Assembly (NCBI RefSeq): GCF_030435705.1
Contig: NZ_CP129382.1
Coordinates: 3,404,501 to 3,468,500, forward strand
Reading direction: 5' to 3'
Length of the DNA stretch: 64,000 nucleotides
Origin: Rhizobium sp. SSA_523
Lineage (GTDB): Bacteria > Pseudomonadota > Alphaproteobacteria > Rhizobiales > Rhizobiaceae
Shown here in pieces: positions 46,426 to 56,590 of the stretch. Positions within the stretch are counted from its first letter, which is position 1. Each line of letters begins with the position of its first letter. Position numbers and translations under genes: made by a program. The notes beneath the pieces are model-generated. The model was not told the DNA's origin and ran no database searches. It was given only the letters and a program-made list of their open reading frames with translations.

Positions 46426-46478
46426 TACAGTTACGCTTCAGGAAATACAGGTCCTAATCCAGTATTAATTATCTTCGA

Positions 46479-46516
46479 CCTCGGAAATCGACTTCGATTT
46501 CCGGGGTTTTTATTTT
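46479..46516 (+). terminator. Intrinsic terminator of rem
   Basis: Stem CCTCGGAAATCG (46479-46490) with CGATTTCCGGGG (46495-46506), ACTT loop, one G-T type mismatch, followed by TTTTTATTTT. Lies 53 nt after the rem stop, so flgE has its own promoter in 46517-46633. Confidence 0.9.
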
Positions 46517-46633
46517 GGGCCTGGTTTTGGATATCTGGCGGCACGCATAGCGAGCACCGGAGCTGACGCGACAGACAGCTTCACGCAAGGCCCGCTGTCT
46601 AATGTCGTCCCATAGGCAAAACGAGGATTTGAC

Positions 46634-47839
46634 ATGAGCCTTTACGGAACAATGCGGACCGGTGTGTCTGGAATGAACGCACAGGCGAACAGGCTGGGCA
46701 CGGTTGGCGACAATATCGCCAATTCGAGCACGGTTGGTTACAAGAAAGCTACGACCGAATTCTCATCGATGGTCCTGCCCTCCGGCGGCGGAGAGTATAA
46801 TTCCGGCGGCGTGAACACCAATGTGCGCTACTCCATCGATAGCCAGGGTTCGTTCAGCTACACCACCTCCACCACGGACCTCGCCATCAACGGCAATGGC
46901 TTTTTCATCGTGCAGGGTGCGGATGGCGCGAAATACATGACCCGCGCCGGCAATTTCGAAGCGCAGGCCGACGGCTCGCTGCGCAATGCGGCCGGGTTCA
47001 AGCTGATGGGCTATCCCTATGAAGCCGGCAAGGATCCGACGATCGTCATCAACGGTTTCGAAGGTCTGCAGGAAATCAACGTCAAGGGCGGCGGCCTGAA
47101 GGCCACCCCGTCGACCCAGGGTTCCGTGACCGGCAACCTGCCCGCCAATGAAGCGATCGGCTTCAAGAAATCCTCGTCGCTCGTCGCATTCGATTCGCAG
47201 GGCAATTCGCGCCTGCTCAATCTCGAATATGAGAAGACGGCAGCAAATGCCTGGTCGCTGACCGTCAGCTACAAGGATGCCGGCGGCACCGTGACCACGC
47301 TTGCAACCTCGTCGCTCACCTTCGACGCCACGGGCAAGCTGACGGCGCCGACGACACCGGTGACGACGACGGCCCAGACCATTGACGGAGCAGAGCTCGG
47401 GGCGCTGAAGATCGACATCGGCCAGATGTCGCAGCTCGGCGCGGCCTATTCGGTCACCGGCAATATCGATGGCAAGGGCGCCTCGGCGGTCGACAAGGTC
47501 GAGATCAGCAAGGACGGCATCGTCTCCATTCTCTACAAGAATGGTCAGTCGATCCCGACCTACCGCATCGCCATGGCCAATGTGCAGAGCCCGAACAATC
47601 TGACGCCTCTGGCCGGCAACGTCTACGCGCAGAGCCGGGATTCCGGCGTGGTGGTCATGGGTTATGCCGGCAGCTCCGGCTATGGCGAGATCCTGTCGAA
47701 CACGCTCGAAAATTCCAATGTCGATATCGCGTCCGAACTGACCTCGATGATCGAGTCCCAGCGCAATTACACAGCCAATTCGAAAGTCTTCCAGACCGGC
47801 TCCGAACTCCTGGAAACTCTCGTCAACCTGAAGCGCTAA
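46634..47839 (+). CDS. flgE: Flagellar hook protein FlgE
   Basis: Hook subunit of 401 aa. N-terminal MSLYGTMRTGVSGMNAQANR with LGTVGDNIANSSTVGYKKAT, then FSSMVLPSGGG; C-terminal ENSNVDIASELTSMIESQRN, YTANSKVFQTGSELLETL. These are clear FlgE/FlgF/FlgG-family ends, and the length, central hook domains and following flgK-flgL fix it as the hook. RBS GAGGA precedes the ATG. It heads the late operon. Confidence 0.96.
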   Translation: MSLYGTMRTGVSGMNAQANRLGTVGDNIANSSTVGYKKATTEFSSMVLPSGGGEYNSGGVNTNVRYSIDSQGSFSYTTSTTDLAINGNGFFIVQGADGAKYMTRAGNFEAQADGSLRNAAGFKLMGYPYEAGKDPTIVINGFEGLQEINVKGGGLKATPSTQGSVTGNLPANEAIGFKKSSSLVAFDSQGNSRLLNLEYEKTAANAWSLTVSYKDAGGTVTTLATSSLTFDATGKLTAPTTPVTTTAQTIDGAELGALKIDIGQMSQLGAAYSVTGNIDGKGASAVDKVEISKDGIVSILYKNGQSIPTYRIAMANVQSPNNLTPLAGNVYAQSRDSGVVVMGYAGSSGYGEILSNTLENSNVDIASELTSMIESQRNYTANSKVFQTGSELLETLVNLKR

Positions 47840-47870
47840 TCGCGTCGCGTGACGCATAAAAGGCAGACCC

Positions 47871-49358
47871 ATGTCGCTTTCTTCTGCACGGTCCACAGCT
47901 CAGGCCATCTTCAACAACACCGCCCGTCAATCGGCGGTCATTGGAACCAATATTTCCAATGTGCAGAACCCTGACTACAACAAGCGAACCGTGATGATCG
48001 TATCGACGGAAGACGGCGCACGCGTCGGCTCCGTCTATCGGGAGGAAAACGCAGCGCTCTTCCGCCAGGCTCTCGACAGCCTGTCGGATGCGAGCGGCCA
48101 GCAGACGCTGGTCGAGGGTCTGACCAGCCAGATCGCAAACCTGCTGGGCGGCAATAATTACGGCCTGTCGCCCAACACCTATCTGACGAAATTCTACAGC
48201 GCGCTGGAATCCTATACCGCAAAGCCGAGCGACAAGACGCTCGCCTCCGGCGCCATCTCCGCCGCACGCGACCTCACCGATTCGTTGAACAAGACGTCGA
48301 AGGGGCTGCAGGACATCCGCGCGGATGCCGACAAGAAGATCAGCGAGCAGGTCGGCAACCTCAACAAGCTTCTGGAGCGCTTCGAGGCCAAGAACAACGA
48401 AGTGATCCAGGCGACGGCGACCGGCCGCGACGCCAATTCCGCCATCGACGAGCGGGCCTCGCTCCTCAAGAAGATCAGCGAAATCGTCGGCGTGCGCACG
48501 ACGATCCGCGAAAACGGCGATATGGCGCTTTATACCAAGGACGGCACCACGTTGTTCGAGACGATCCCGCGCAAGGTATCCTTCACGCCGACCGTCACCT
48601 ACGATGCCGCGACAATCGGCGGCAAGGTGCAGATCGAGGGCGTCACGCTGCCGCCCGGCAAGGGTGGGGATACCTCCGCGTCCGGCTCGCTGCAGGCACT
48701 GCTGCAGATCCGCGACGACATCGCACCGACATTCCAGCGGCAGATGGACGAGATCGCCAACCGCCTGATCGACATCTTCAAGGAAACGGCCAACCCGCCT
48801 TCGACCGACGAGCGCATGGGCCTCTTCGTCGACAGCGGCTCGACGACCGGGACCGTCGGCGGCATCGACAACCTTGCCTTCCGCATCAGCATCAATTCGG
48901 CCGTCACACCGCCCGGCGGCGATCCGGCCAAGCTGCGCGACGGCAATATCAATGGCGCCGGCTACGGCAGCAACACGACCAATTCGAGCGGTTACTCGGA
49001 CCTGCTGAAGAAATATGCCGACCTCTTCAACGATACCGGGCAGCGTAAGGCGCCTGCAACGGATCGCTTCCCGGAATTTGCCGCGGCAACCGAAATCGGC
49101 GGCTTCCAGACCTTGCTGAATTTCTCGACCGCTTCGACCGGCTGGTTCGAGACGATCCGCAGTTCTGCCAGCAAAGCGGATGAAACCAAGACGGCACTCA
49201 TGTCTCGCACAAGCGAAGCATATTCTAATACGACCGGAGTGAGCCTCGATGAGGAACTGTCCCTGCTGCTGGAAGTCGAGCAGTCCTACAAGGCCGGAAC
49301 GAAATTGCTGAACACCGTTGACGAGATGATCAAGACATTGCTGGATTCGGTAGGTTAG
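47871..49358 (+). CDS. flgK: Flagellar hook-associated protein 1, FlgK
   Basis: First hook-filament junction protein, 495 aa. N-terminus MSLSSARSTAQAIFNNTARQ with SAVIGTNISNVQNPDYNKRT; C-terminus GVSLDEELSLLLEVEQSYKA with GTKLLNTVDEMIKTLLDSVG, a textbook FlgK ending. flgL follows after 4 nt. The N-terminus is shorter and more diverged than in enterics, as usual in rhizobia. Confidence 0.95.
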   Translation: MSLSSARSTAQAIFNNTARQSAVIGTNISNVQNPDYNKRTVMIVSTEDGARVGSVYREENAALFRQALDSLSDASGQQTLVEGLTSQIANLLGGNNYGLSPNTYLTKFYSALESYTAKPSDKTLASGAISAARDLTDSLNKTSKGLQDIRADADKKISEQVGNLNKLLERFEAKNNEVIQATATGRDANSAIDERASLLKKISEIVGVRTTIRENGDMALYTKDGTTLFETIPRKVSFTPTVTYDAATIGGKVQIEGVTLPPGKGGDTSASGSLQALLQIRDDIAPTFQRQMDEIANRLIDIFKETANPPSTDERMGLFVDSGSTTGTVGGIDNLAFRISINSAVTPPGGDPAKLRDGNINGAGYGSNTTNSSGYSDLLKKYADLFNDTGQRKAPATDRFPEFAAATEIGGFQTLLNFSTASTGWFETIRSSASKADETKTALMSRTSEAYSNTTGVSLDEELSLLLEVEQSYKAGTKLLNTVDEMIKTLLDSVG

Positions 49359-49362
49359 ACCC

Positions 49363-50445
49363 ATGAAAACATCATTCAGTTCCAATCTCGGCGTTCAAAG
49401 CAGTCTTGCGCAGACCATGGCGAAGGCCCAGAAGCAGCTGGTCGACGCCAACAAGGAAGTCTCGACCGGACAGCATGCGGATATGGGGGTCTCGCTCGGC
49501 TCCTCCACCACGCGCAGCCTGGACCTGACGCGGGAACTTCTGCGCATCGAGAGCCTGCAGGCCTCCAATGCGCTGGCCAAGACGCGGATCGATTCGTCCG
49601 AAGGCGCGCTGAAGAACATGGCCGACAACGCCACGAAGGCGAGCGGCCTTCTGACCGGTCTCGGCAACAACCAGTCGACCGTCAACCAGGTCGTGCTGTC
49701 GCTGAAGGCGGCGCTGGACGGCTTCACCGCCGCCGGCAATTCGTCCGCCGCCGGAGAATATCTGTTCTCGGGCACCAATACCGACGTCAAGCCTCTGACA
49801 TCCTATACGGAGCAGAACTCGCCCCTGAAGGAAGCCGTCGATCGGGAACTGAACAAGTACCTGACGGATAACGGCATTGCCTCCAAGTCGGACATGACCG
49901 CCGCGCAGACCAAGACCTTCCTCGCCGACCTGGAGAAGAAGTTCAACGGTCAGACGCCGGTCACCGATCCGCCGCAGACCGGCCATGGCGGCGAGGATTT
50001 CTGGACCGCTTTCGGATCCGGCGCCTCCAGCACCAATATGTCGACGCGCATCACCCCGAGCGAGACGATCACCAGTTCCGTCAACGCCAATGATGCCGCC
50101 TTCCGCAATTTCACCTTCGGCGCGATCGTCGCGATCGAGTTCCTGCCGACGGCGACGGATGCGACGCGTTCGGCCATCGTCGATGTCGCCCAGGCTGCCG
50201 TCGGCCGCGCCTCGACCGATGTTTCGGACCTGCGCAGCCAGCTCGGCCTGTCCAGCGAACGGATCGCCAAGGCGACCGACAGCCTGCAGGCGCAGAAGAA
50301 GATCCTGGAGGTCAGTGTCAACGACCTTCAGTCCGTTGATCCTTACGAGGCAGCAACGCGGGTTACCCAATTGCAGTCCCTTCTCGAAGCCGCTTACACG
50401 CTGACGTCGAAACTGCAGAAAATGAGCCTTATCAACTACCTTTGA
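49363..50445 (+). CDS. flgL: Flagellar hook-associated protein 3, FlgL
   Basis: Second junction protein, 360 aa, flagellin-like. N-terminus MKTSFSSNLGVQSSLAQTMA and KAQKQLVDANKEVSTGQHAD; a central GEYLFSGTNTDVKPL motif; C-terminal EVSVNDLQSVDPYEAATRVT with QLQSLLEAAYTLTSKLQKMS. It is encoded between flgK and flaF, the standard alphaproteobacterial order. Confidence 0.95.
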   Translation: MKTSFSSNLGVQSSLAQTMAKAQKQLVDANKEVSTGQHADMGVSLGSSTTRSLDLTRELLRIESLQASNALAKTRIDSSEGALKNMADNATKASGLLTGLGNNQSTVNQVVLSLKAALDGFTAAGNSSAAGEYLFSGTNTDVKPLTSYTEQNSPLKEAVDRELNKYLTDNGIASKSDMTAAQTKTFLADLEKKFNGQTPVTDPPQTGHGGEDFWTAFGSGASSTNMSTRITPSETITSSVNANDAAFRNFTFGAIVAIEFLPTATDATRSAIVDVAQAAVGRASTDVSDLRSQLGLSSERIAKATDSLQAQKKILEVSVNDLQSVDPYEAATRVTQLQSLLEAAYTLTSKLQKMSLINYL

Positions 50446-50482
50446 TGATCAAAGGGAGTCCATGAAAATGAAGGATACATGA

Positions 50483-50830
50483 ATGTACCAGTTTTCATAT
50501 GCCGAGATCATGGAGGATGACGTCGCCGACGCCAAAACCCGCGAACGGCAAGCGTTGGATCGGTGTATCGAGCTTCTGAAAGCAGCACGCGACGAAAAGG
50601 ACTATTCTCGCGTCTCCATCGAAGCCCTCTTTTATACGCGGCGCGTCTGGATCCGATTTATCGAAGATCTACGGCAACCGGAAAACGAACTGAATACCGA
50701 CCTGCGGGCCAACCTTATCTCCATCGCAATCTGGATCTTGAAGGAATGCGAACAGATACGGCGCCGCCAGTCGGACAACTTCCAAGGTATCATTGACGTG
50801 ACCACCATCATCAGGGATGGACTTAAATGA
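50483..50830 (+). CDS. flaF: Flagellin biosynthesis regulator FlaF
   Basis: A 115-aa cytosolic protein. [20 protein letters not shown], then [15 protein letters not shown] and [20 protein letters not shown], are typical of FlaF. With FlbT it controls flagellin translation and secretion in alphaproteobacteria (FlaF positive, FlbT repressing or stabilising depending on species). AAGGA is seven nt before the ATG. The stop overlaps the flbT start (ATGA). Confidence 0.93.
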   Translation: MYQFSYAEIMEDDVADAKTRERQALDRCIELLKAARDEKDYSRVSIEALFYTRRVWIRFIEDLRQPENELNTDLRANLISIAIWILKECEQIRRRQSDNFQGIIDVTTIIRDGLK

Positions 50831-51276
50831 AAAGTACGCTGCGCATCTCGCTGAAGTCGGGCGAAAGAATCTTCATCAACGGAGCCGTTTTGCGGGTCGA
50901 CCGGAAGGTTGCCGTGGAATTCCTCAACGATGTGACCTTCCTGCTCGAAAACCATGTTCTCCAGCTGGAGGACGCGACGACGCCGCTTCGTCAGCTTTAT
51001 TTCATCGCACAGATGATGCTGATCAATCCGGAAGGCAAGGAACAGTCGCTGTCGATGTTCCGCAAGTCGGTCACCATGCTGCTGACCTGCTTCCGCGACG
51101 AAGAGGTCCTGGCCGAACTGAAGCGCATCGATGCCATGGTCGCCAGCGGCCGTGCCTTCGACGCCCTGAAGGCCATCCGCGGTCTCTACTCGATCGAAGA
51201 TCGTATCCTCAACAGCCAGGAAATGACCCCGGCGACGGTGGAACAGATCCGCAGGGAGATTGCGCCGTGGCGGTAG
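50827..51276 (+). CDS. flbT: Flagellin mRNA regulator FlbT
   Basis: A 149-aa protein. [20 protein letters not shown], then [40 protein letters not shown] and [17 protein letters not shown] are characteristic of FlbT. It binds flagellin mRNA leaders in Caulobacter. It overlaps flaF upstream, and its last codons overlap the GTG start of flgD. Confidence 0.94.
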   Translation: MKSTLRISLKSGERIFINGAVLRVDRKVAVEFLNDVTFLLENHVLQLEDATTPLRQLYFIAQMMLINPEGKEQSLSMFRKSVTMLLTCFRDEEVLAELKRIDAMVASGRAFDALKAIRGLYSIEDRILNSQEMTPATVEQIRREIAPWR

Positions 51277-51737
51277 GTTCAGTCTCCAGCACGACCGCGA
51301 CCACCAATCCTTGGGCCAATGCCGCTGCCACCACTTCGGATCAGAACAAGGCATCCGTGAACTATAACAGCTTCCTCAAGCTGTTGATCGCACAGATGAA
51401 GAACCAGGATCCGACCTCTCCGATGGATGCCTCGGAACAGATCTCGCAGCTCGCCTCCTTCTCGCAGGTCGAGCAGACGATCCAGACGAACACCCATCTG
51501 AAAAGCATGCTTCAGGCGGAAGCGCTCACCCGCGCCGCCGATATGGTCGGCAAGTACATCATGTCGGCCGACCAGACGACCACCGGCAAGATCAAGGAAA
51601 TGCAGGTCTATACGGACGGCGTCATCGCGCTGACCGAGGACGACAAGAAGGTCCTGCTGCAGGCCGGCGTCACCGTGTCGGACAATGTCATCACTGCGAA
51701 GGCAAAAACGACGGACGGCACGTCCAACACAAAGTAG
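51267..51737 (+). CDS. flgD: Flagellar hook-capping protein FlgD
   Basis: Scaffold protein for hook assembly, 156 aa. The start is GTG at 51267, inside the end of flbT; AGGGAG at 51253-51258 is well spaced, and the upstream open frame is only flbT sequence in another frame. Family motifs are [20 protein letters not shown] followed by [20 protein letters not shown], and then [17 protein letters not shown]. The protein is short, lacking the large C-terminal Ig-like domains, as is usual in rhizobia. Confidence 0.93.
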   Translation: MAVGSVSSTTATTNPWANAAATTSDQNKASVNYNSFLKLLIAQMKNQDPTSPMDASEQISQLASFSQVEQTIQTNTHLKSMLQAEALTRAADMVGKYIMSADQTTTGKIKEMQVYTDGVIALTEDDKKVLLQAGVTVSDNVITAKAKTTDGTSNTK

Positions 51738-51818
51738 GCGGCTCGACGTCGTCGGACAGGCCCGGTAAAACGGGCTGGTCGAATCACCCTGGATGATCCG
51801 GGGGAAGGAGAGGCTCGG

Positions 51819-52085
51819 ATGAACGAAGCCGATGCATTGGAAGTCATGCAGGCCGCGATGCGAACCGTCCTGATCGCCTCTGGACCGGCCATCCTGGTCG
51901 CCATGGTGGTCGGCGTGGTCATCGCCTTTCTCCAGGCGCTCACGCAGGTGCAGGAAATGACGCTGACCTTCGTCCCGAAGATCGTCGCTATCCTGCTGAC
52001 CGTCGGCTTGACGGCCCCCTTTATCGGCAGCCAGATCAACCTGTTTGCCCAGCTCGTCTTTTCGCGCATCCAGTCAGGCTTCTGA
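51819..52085 (+). CDS. fliQ: Flagellar export-gate protein FliQ
   Basis: An 88-aa two-helix membrane protein of the export gate. Helices at about 20-42 (VLIASGPAILVAMVVGVVIA) and 52-75 flank the conserved FLQALTQVQEMTLTFVPKIV loop. RBS GGGGGAAGGAG lies before the ATG. It is followed after 120 nt by flhA. Confidence 0.96.
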   Translation: MNEADALEVMQAAMRTVLIASGPAILVAMVVGVVIAFLQALTQVQEMTLTFVPKIVAILLTVGLTAPFIGSQINLFAQLVFSRIQSGF

Positions 52086-52205
52086 GGGCGCGCAGGGCGG
52101 GCCTTTCGGCGTCATGCCATCCTCGCGCAAGCTTCACTTTGTAAAGTGACGATAAACCGGCATGGCTCAGTCCGTGCCACCCTCTCATGAAGAGACGGAT
52201 TATCG

Positions 52206-54293
52206 ATGGCGCAACCTCCGGCATTATCCATTCCCAAGGTCAGCCCGAACGGGCGTGATATTGGCTTCGCCCTCGGCATTGTCTGCATTCTGTGCATTCT
52301 GTTCCTGCCGATTCCCACATTCATGATCGATATGGGGCTGGCCTTTTCCATCGCCTTCTCCGTTCTGATCCTGATGGTTGCCCTGTGGATCCAGAAGCCT
52401 CTCGACTTCTCGTCCTTCCCGACGATTCTGCTGATCTCGACGATGATTCGCCTGGCGCTGAACATCGCCACGACGCGAACCATTCTGACGCACGGGCATG
52501 AGGGCCATGACGCCGCAGGCGGCGTGATTGCCGGCTTTGCCACGCTCGTCATGTCCGGCGACTTCATGATCGGCGTGATCGTCTTCATGATCCTCGTCAC
52601 CGTCAATTTCATCGTCATCACCAAGGGCGCGACGCGTATCGCCGAAGTCGGCGCGCGTTTCACCCTCGACGCGATCCCCGGCAAGCAGATGTCGATCGAC
52701 GCCGACCTTTCCGCCGGCATCATCGACGAGAAGGAGGCGCAGAAGCGCCGCCGCGAGCTCGAAGAGGAGAGCATGTTCTTCGGCGCCATGGACGGTGCCT
52801 CGAAATTCGTCCGCGGCGATGCGGTTGCCGGCCTTCTGATCACCGCCATCAACGTCTTCGGCGGCATCGTCATCGGCTATTTCCGGCATGGCATGGCCAT
52901 CGGCGAAGCGGCCGATGTCTTCGTCAAGCTCTCGGTCGGCGATGGTATCGTCTCGCAGGTGCCGGCCCTCATCGTCTCGCTGGCTGCCGGCCTTCTTGTT
53001 ACCCGCGGCGGCACGGCCGGCACGGCCGACAAGGCGGTTCTCGATCAGCTCGGCGGCTATCCGCGCGCCCTTTGGGTCGCCGCGGGCCTCATGACGCTTC
53101 TCGCAGTGGTCCCCGGCCTGCCTTTCCTGCCATTTGTCGCCCTTGGCGGCGTCATGGGCTTCGGCGCCTGGATCGTGCCGCGCCGGATCGAGGCGGAAAA
53201 CCGGATCCGTCGCGAATCGGAGGAAAAGAAGAAGATCCAGACGAAGGAATCCGACAAGGATTCGGTCAAATCCATGCTGAAGACGGCGGAAATCGAGCTG
53301 GCCCTCGGCAAGCAGGTCTCCACCCGCCTTCTCGGCGCGCATCAGGAACTCGCCTTCCGGGTCGGCAAGATGCGCAAGAAATTCGCCACGCAATACGGTT
53401 TCGTCGTGCCGGAAATCAAAGTGGCGGACGATATCACCATTCCGGAAAAGTCATACCAGATCCGGATCCACGGGACGACGATCGCCTCCAATACGCTGCG
53501 CGTCGGCGACGTCCTCGTCATCACGGGCTCCGGTCGCAAGCCGAGCATTCCCGGCGACGAGATCCGCGAACCGGCCTTCGGCATGCCGGCCGTTTCCATT
53601 CTCGAAGCCTTCGCCGACGACCTGAAGCGCGAGGGCTTCCACCCCATCGACAATGTCTCCGTCGTTCTGACCCATCTCAGCGAGGTGATCCGCAACAACC
53701 TGCCGCAGCTTCTGTCTTATAAGGATGTGAAGATCCTGATCGACCGGATGGATCCGGAATACAAGAAGCTCGCGGACGAGATCTGCACCTCGCATATGTC
53801 CTATTCCGGCCTGCAGGCGGTTCTGAAACTTCTGCTGGCGGAGCGTGTTTCCATCCGCAATCTCCACCTCATTCTCGAGGCGGTCGCCGAACTGGCGCCG
53901 CATGTGCGCAAGACAGAGCAGATCGTCGAGCATGTGCGTGTGCGCATGGCCCAGCAATTGTGCGGGGACCTGGCCGATAATGGTCAATTGCGGGTTCTGC
54001 GGCTTGGCGGCAAGTGGGATCTCCTCTTCCACCAGGCGCTCAAGCGCGACGGCAAGGGCGAGGTGCTGGAATTCGATATCGATCCGCGCACGCTGGAGGA
54101 ATTCAGCGAGCAGGCCAGCAAAGTTATCCGTGAGTTCATGGACAGGGGCCTGCCCTTTGTTCTTGTCACCTCGCCGGAAACAAGGTCCTATGTGCGCATG
54201 ATCATAGAGCGACTCTTCCCGACTCTGCCGGTGCTCTCGCATGTCGAGCTGGCGAAGGGGCTCGACATCAAGATACTGGGCTCGATTTCATGA
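52206..54293 (+). CDS. flhA: Flagellar export-gate protein FlhA
   Basis: Largest export-gate subunit, 695 aa, forming a nonameric ring that binds chaperone-substrate complexes. The N-terminal half has about eight membrane segments and the FHIPEP-family pattern: [50 protein letters not shown], then [18 protein letters not shown]. The C-terminal cytosolic domain includes [24 protein letters not shown] overlap with fliR indicates coupling. Confidence 0.97.
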   Translation: MAQPPALSIPKVSPNGRDIGFALGIVCILCILFLPIPTFMIDMGLAFSIAFSVLILMVALWIQKPLDFSSFPTILLISTMIRLALNIATTRTILTHGHEGHDAAGGVIAGFATLVMSGDFMIGVIVFMILVTVNFIVITKGATRIAEVGARFTLDAIPGKQMSIDADLSAGIIDEKEAQKRRRELEEESMFFGAMDGASKFVRGDAVAGLLITAINVFGGIVIGYFRHGMAIGEAADVFVKLSVGDGIVSQVPALIVSLAAGLLVTRGGTAGTADKAVLDQLGGYPRALWVAAGLMTLLAVVPGLPFLPFVALGGVMGFGAWIVPRRIEAENRIRRESEEKKKIQTKESDKDSVKSMLKTAEIELALGKQVSTRLLGAHQELAFRVGKMRKKFATQYGFVVPEIKVADDITIPEKSYQIRIHGTTIASNTLRVGDVLVITGSGRKPSIPGDEIREPAFGMPAVSILEAFADDLKREGFHPIDNVSVVLTHLSEVIRNNLPQLLSYKDVKILIDRMDPEYKKLADEICTSHMSYSGLQAVLKLLLAERVSIRNLHLILEAVAELAPHVRKTEQIVEHVRVRMAQQLCGDLADNGQLRVLRLGGKWDLLFHQALKRDGKGEVLEFDIDPRTLEEFSEQASKVIREFMDRGLPFVLVTSPETRSYVRMIIERLFPTLPVLSHVELAKGLDIKILGSIS

Positions 54294-55042
54294 TCACAGA
54301 CCCGCAGGGGACCGTGCTGGCACTTTTTCTGGCTTTCTGCCGGATTGGAGGGTGCTTCATGACCCTGCCGGGCTTTTCCAGCGGGCGCGTGCCGACCAAT
54401 ATCCGGCTCTTCCTCGCGCTCGGCCTTTCTCTCGCCGTTCTGCCCATGCTGTGGGATACGCTCTATCCGCGCGTCTCCACCTCGCCGGCCACGATGATCG
54501 GCCTGATCGGCTCCGAAATGCTGATCGGCATCATGTATGGCATGATTGCAAGGGTCTATGTGCTGGGTCTGCAATTCACCGGATCGATCCTGACGATGGC
54601 AATCGGCTTCACCGCACCCGGCGGTCACGATGTTCTGGAAGACAGCCAGGATACGGCGATGACCAGCCTGATCACCTTCAGCGGCCTGATGATGCTCTTC
54701 ATGCTCGATTTTCATCATGTCGTCTTCCGCGCGCTGGTCGAATCCTATTCGGTCACGCCGGTCGGTTCCGTGCTGGAGCCGCAGAAATTGCTGATCACCC
54801 TCACCGATACGCTGCGCGCCTCGACCAACATCATGCTGCGGCTGGCCAGCCCCTTCCTGATCTACGGCCTGCTCTTCAACGTGGCGATCGGCCTTATCAA
54901 CAAGCTTGCACCGCAGATTCCCGTCTACTTCATCTCGACCCCCTATCTGATCACCGGCGGCATTTTCATGCTCTATCTGGCGATTGCTGCCATGGTGCGG
55001 CAGTTCGCCGACGGATTCGCGCCGGTCTTCAACTCCTTTTGA
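54290..55042 (+). CDS. fliR: Flagellar export-gate protein FliR
   Basis: A 250-aa membrane protein of the FliP-FliQ-FliR gate. Six hydrophobic segments; the FliR-specific [20 protein letters not shown] region, the [20 protein letters not shown] motif and [20 protein letters not shown] followed by [17 protein letters not shown] are present. Starts within the flhA stop and is followed after 7 nt by a small coiled-coil gene. Confidence 0.96.
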   Translation: MITDPQGTVLALFLAFCRIGGCFMTLPGFSSGRVPTNIRLFLALGLSLAVLPMLWDTLYPRVSTSPATMIGLIGSEMLIGIMYGMIARVYVLGLQFTGSILTMAIGFTAPGGHDVLEDSQDTAMTSLITFSGLMMLFMLDFHHVVFRALVESYSVTPVGSVLEPQKLLITLTDTLRASTNIMLRLASPFLIYGLLFNVAIGLINKLAPQIPVYFISTPYLITGGIFMLYLAIAAMVRQFADGFAPVFNSF

Positions 55043-55049
55043 GGTTCTC

Positions 55050-55460
55050 ATGGCAAGCAGTGGCCAACCCCGCTCGAAGAAGTTGAAACGCCTCGTTTCG
55101 CTCCAGCGGCATGTCGAGAAGATGATGGAGGGCGATCTTGCCGAGACCATGCGCCAGCGCGGCGAAGTCAGCGAACAGATGGACAGCGTCATCGGCGCCA
55201 TCGGCTCGATGACGCCGGTGCATATGCAATTTGCCAAAGGCTATTCGGAACGTTTCGGCCGGCTGATGGTGAAGGATCAGCAGTTGAACGGCGTTCAGCA
55301 GGTGCAGGAGGCCAATATCCGGCGCGAACGCATCAAGGGCGACAGGCTGGAGGAGCAGATGAAGGAGGCGCGCGGCCTCGAAGACCGGGAGCGGGAAGAC
55401 AATGCGATCTTCGACCTCCTGGAAATCACCCTCATTCCGGGCGGCGGCAAGACCTACTGA
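55050..55460 (+). CDS. Small coiled-coil protein downstream of fliR (FliJ-like candidate)
   Basis: A 136-aa highly charged protein, ATG 55050 with GAGG upstream; the longer frame would overlap fliR. It is almost wholly helical: KKLKRLVSLQRHVEKMMEGD, LAETMRQRGEVSEQMDSVIG, then EANIRRERIKGDRLEEQMKE. Length, charge, the start of type [KR]-L-x-R-L-x-x-L, and position in an export-gate operon fit FliJ, the stalk-like partner of FliI, for which there is no other candidate here. No strong family motif is seen, so this is inference. Confidence 0.6.
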   Translation: MASSGQPRSKKLKRLVSLQRHVEKMMEGDLAETMRQRGEVSEQMDSVIGAIGSMTPVHMQFAKGYSERFGRLMVKDQQLNGVQQVQEANIRRERIKGDRLEEQMKEARGLEDREREDNAIFDLLEITLIPGGGKTY

Positions 55461-55637
55461 GGACGGCGAGACGGGTCTGGATCGCCACGATATCAGGCAT
55501 TTTCGGCCCTGGCGACCACCGCGGCCAACTGGTTGTTTTTCAAAAAAACCGCGCAATCAGCGGGTTGCGAAACGGACGCCAGCCTGCAGCAAGCTTCACA
55601 AAGCATAGTTTCGCCACTGACAAGAAAGGAAGCTCAC

Positions 55638-56198
55638 GTGGCGATCTCTCCTCCAAGCGATCTCGTACTTGACGTGCTGCGCGCCGCAGACCCTTCAGAG
55701 GTGCAGGCCGCACAGGCGAAACTGAACGCGAACCGGGCCAATTTCGCGGCCTCCAGCCTGGCCGCTGCCGGCAACGGATTTTCGGCGGCCGTCGACCTTC
55801 TCGACAATGCCGCCTCCAAGGCCAACCTCACCCATGCCGATGCACGCGCAGCCGGCACGGAGAAGATGCCCGAAGAATACCGGAAGTTTGAAGCCAGCAT
55901 TTTGCAGAATTTCGTCAACACGATGATGCCGAAGGATTCCGAGGAAGTCTACGGCAAGGGATCGGCCGGCGAATTCTGGCAGAGCATGATGTCCGAGCAG
56001 ATTGCCGACCAGATGTCGCGCAATGGCGGCATCGGCATTGCCGAACAGGTCTATTCGCAATCGCTCCAGCGCCTGCGCAACGAAGCGACGCCCAATGCCG
56101 CAACGGACGAAGACAGCCGTAACCGGTCTCTCAGCATGATTGACGATTTCCAACGCAAAGTACTCGATCTCGCCCCCAGCGAGCGGACTGAGGCTTGA
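55638..56198 (+). CDS. Rod-binding protein, FlgJ N-terminal domain only
   Basis: A 186-aa protein starting at GTG 55638 with AAGGAAG upstream. An ATG at 55533 would add 35 residues without a ribosome site. The second half carries the rod-binding pattern YRKFEASILQNFVNTMMPKD, YGKGSAGEFWQSMMSEQIAD and GGIGIAEQVYSQSLQRL. This corresponds to the N-terminal domain of enteric FlgJ, which caps the growing rod. The muramidase domain is missing; the separate transglycosylase at 44891 may supply it. Confidence 0.82.
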   Translation: MAISPPSDLVLDVLRAADPSEVQAAQAKLNANRANFAASSLAAAGNGFSAAVDLLDNAASKANLTHADARAAGTEKMPEEYRKFEASILQNFVNTMMPKDSEEVYGKGSAGEFWQSMMSEQIADQMSRNGGIGIAEQVYSQSLQRLRNEATPNAATDEDSRNRSLSMIDDFQRKVLDLAPSERTEA

Positions 56199-56200
56199 TA

Positions 56201-56590
56201 ATGAACATGACAGGAACAGAAGCTATGGATGTTGTCTCGACGGATTACCGGATAAAGACGGTTCTCGGCCGGCTGGAAATGATCATCGACAACGAGAATG
56301 ATCGGATCGGCACGGATCCCCAATTCGATCTGAAAGTATCGAATGCGCATAAGAGCCGCTGCCTCTATGAACTGACCATGCTGTTTCGCGGCACCAATCC
56401 CACGGAATTCGCGGTCAATCATATCGAGCAGATGCATGCGCTGAAGGCAAAGCTGACGCTGAATGCCCGCCGGGTCGAGGCTCATCTGCATGCGGTGCGC
56501 ACCGTGGCAGACCTGTTGAAGAATGCCGCCCGTGACGCCGATGGCGACGGCACCTACACGCAAGAACAGTTCATCTACAGCGAAGTCTGA
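56201..56590 (+). CDS. Small helical flagellar-cluster protein (FlgN-like chaperone candidate)
   Basis: A 129-aa protein, ATG 56201, with TGAGGC seven nt upstream and two nt after the rod-binding gene. Three amphipathic helices are visible: RIKTVLGRLEMIIDNENDRI, then SRCLYELTMLFRG and a long MHALKAKLTLNARRVEAHLH segment. The size and helical layout match FlgN-type chaperones for FlgK and FlgL, which are otherwise missing from this cluster. No diagnostic motif, so the function is inferred only. Its stop overlaps the next ATG (TGATG). Confidence 0.55.
   Translation: MNMTGTEAMDVVSTDYRIKTVLGRLEMIIDNENDRIGTDPQFDLKVSNAHKSRCLYELTMLFRGTNPTEFAVNHIEQMHALKAKLTLNARRVEAHLHAVRTVADLLKNAARDADGDGTYTQEQFIYSEV

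Noticed and set aside
50817..51266. N-terminal extension of FlgD through the flbT region
   Set aside because: It reads flbT DNA in the wrong frame; GTG 51267 has a well-placed AGGGAG and starts the FlgD-like sequence.
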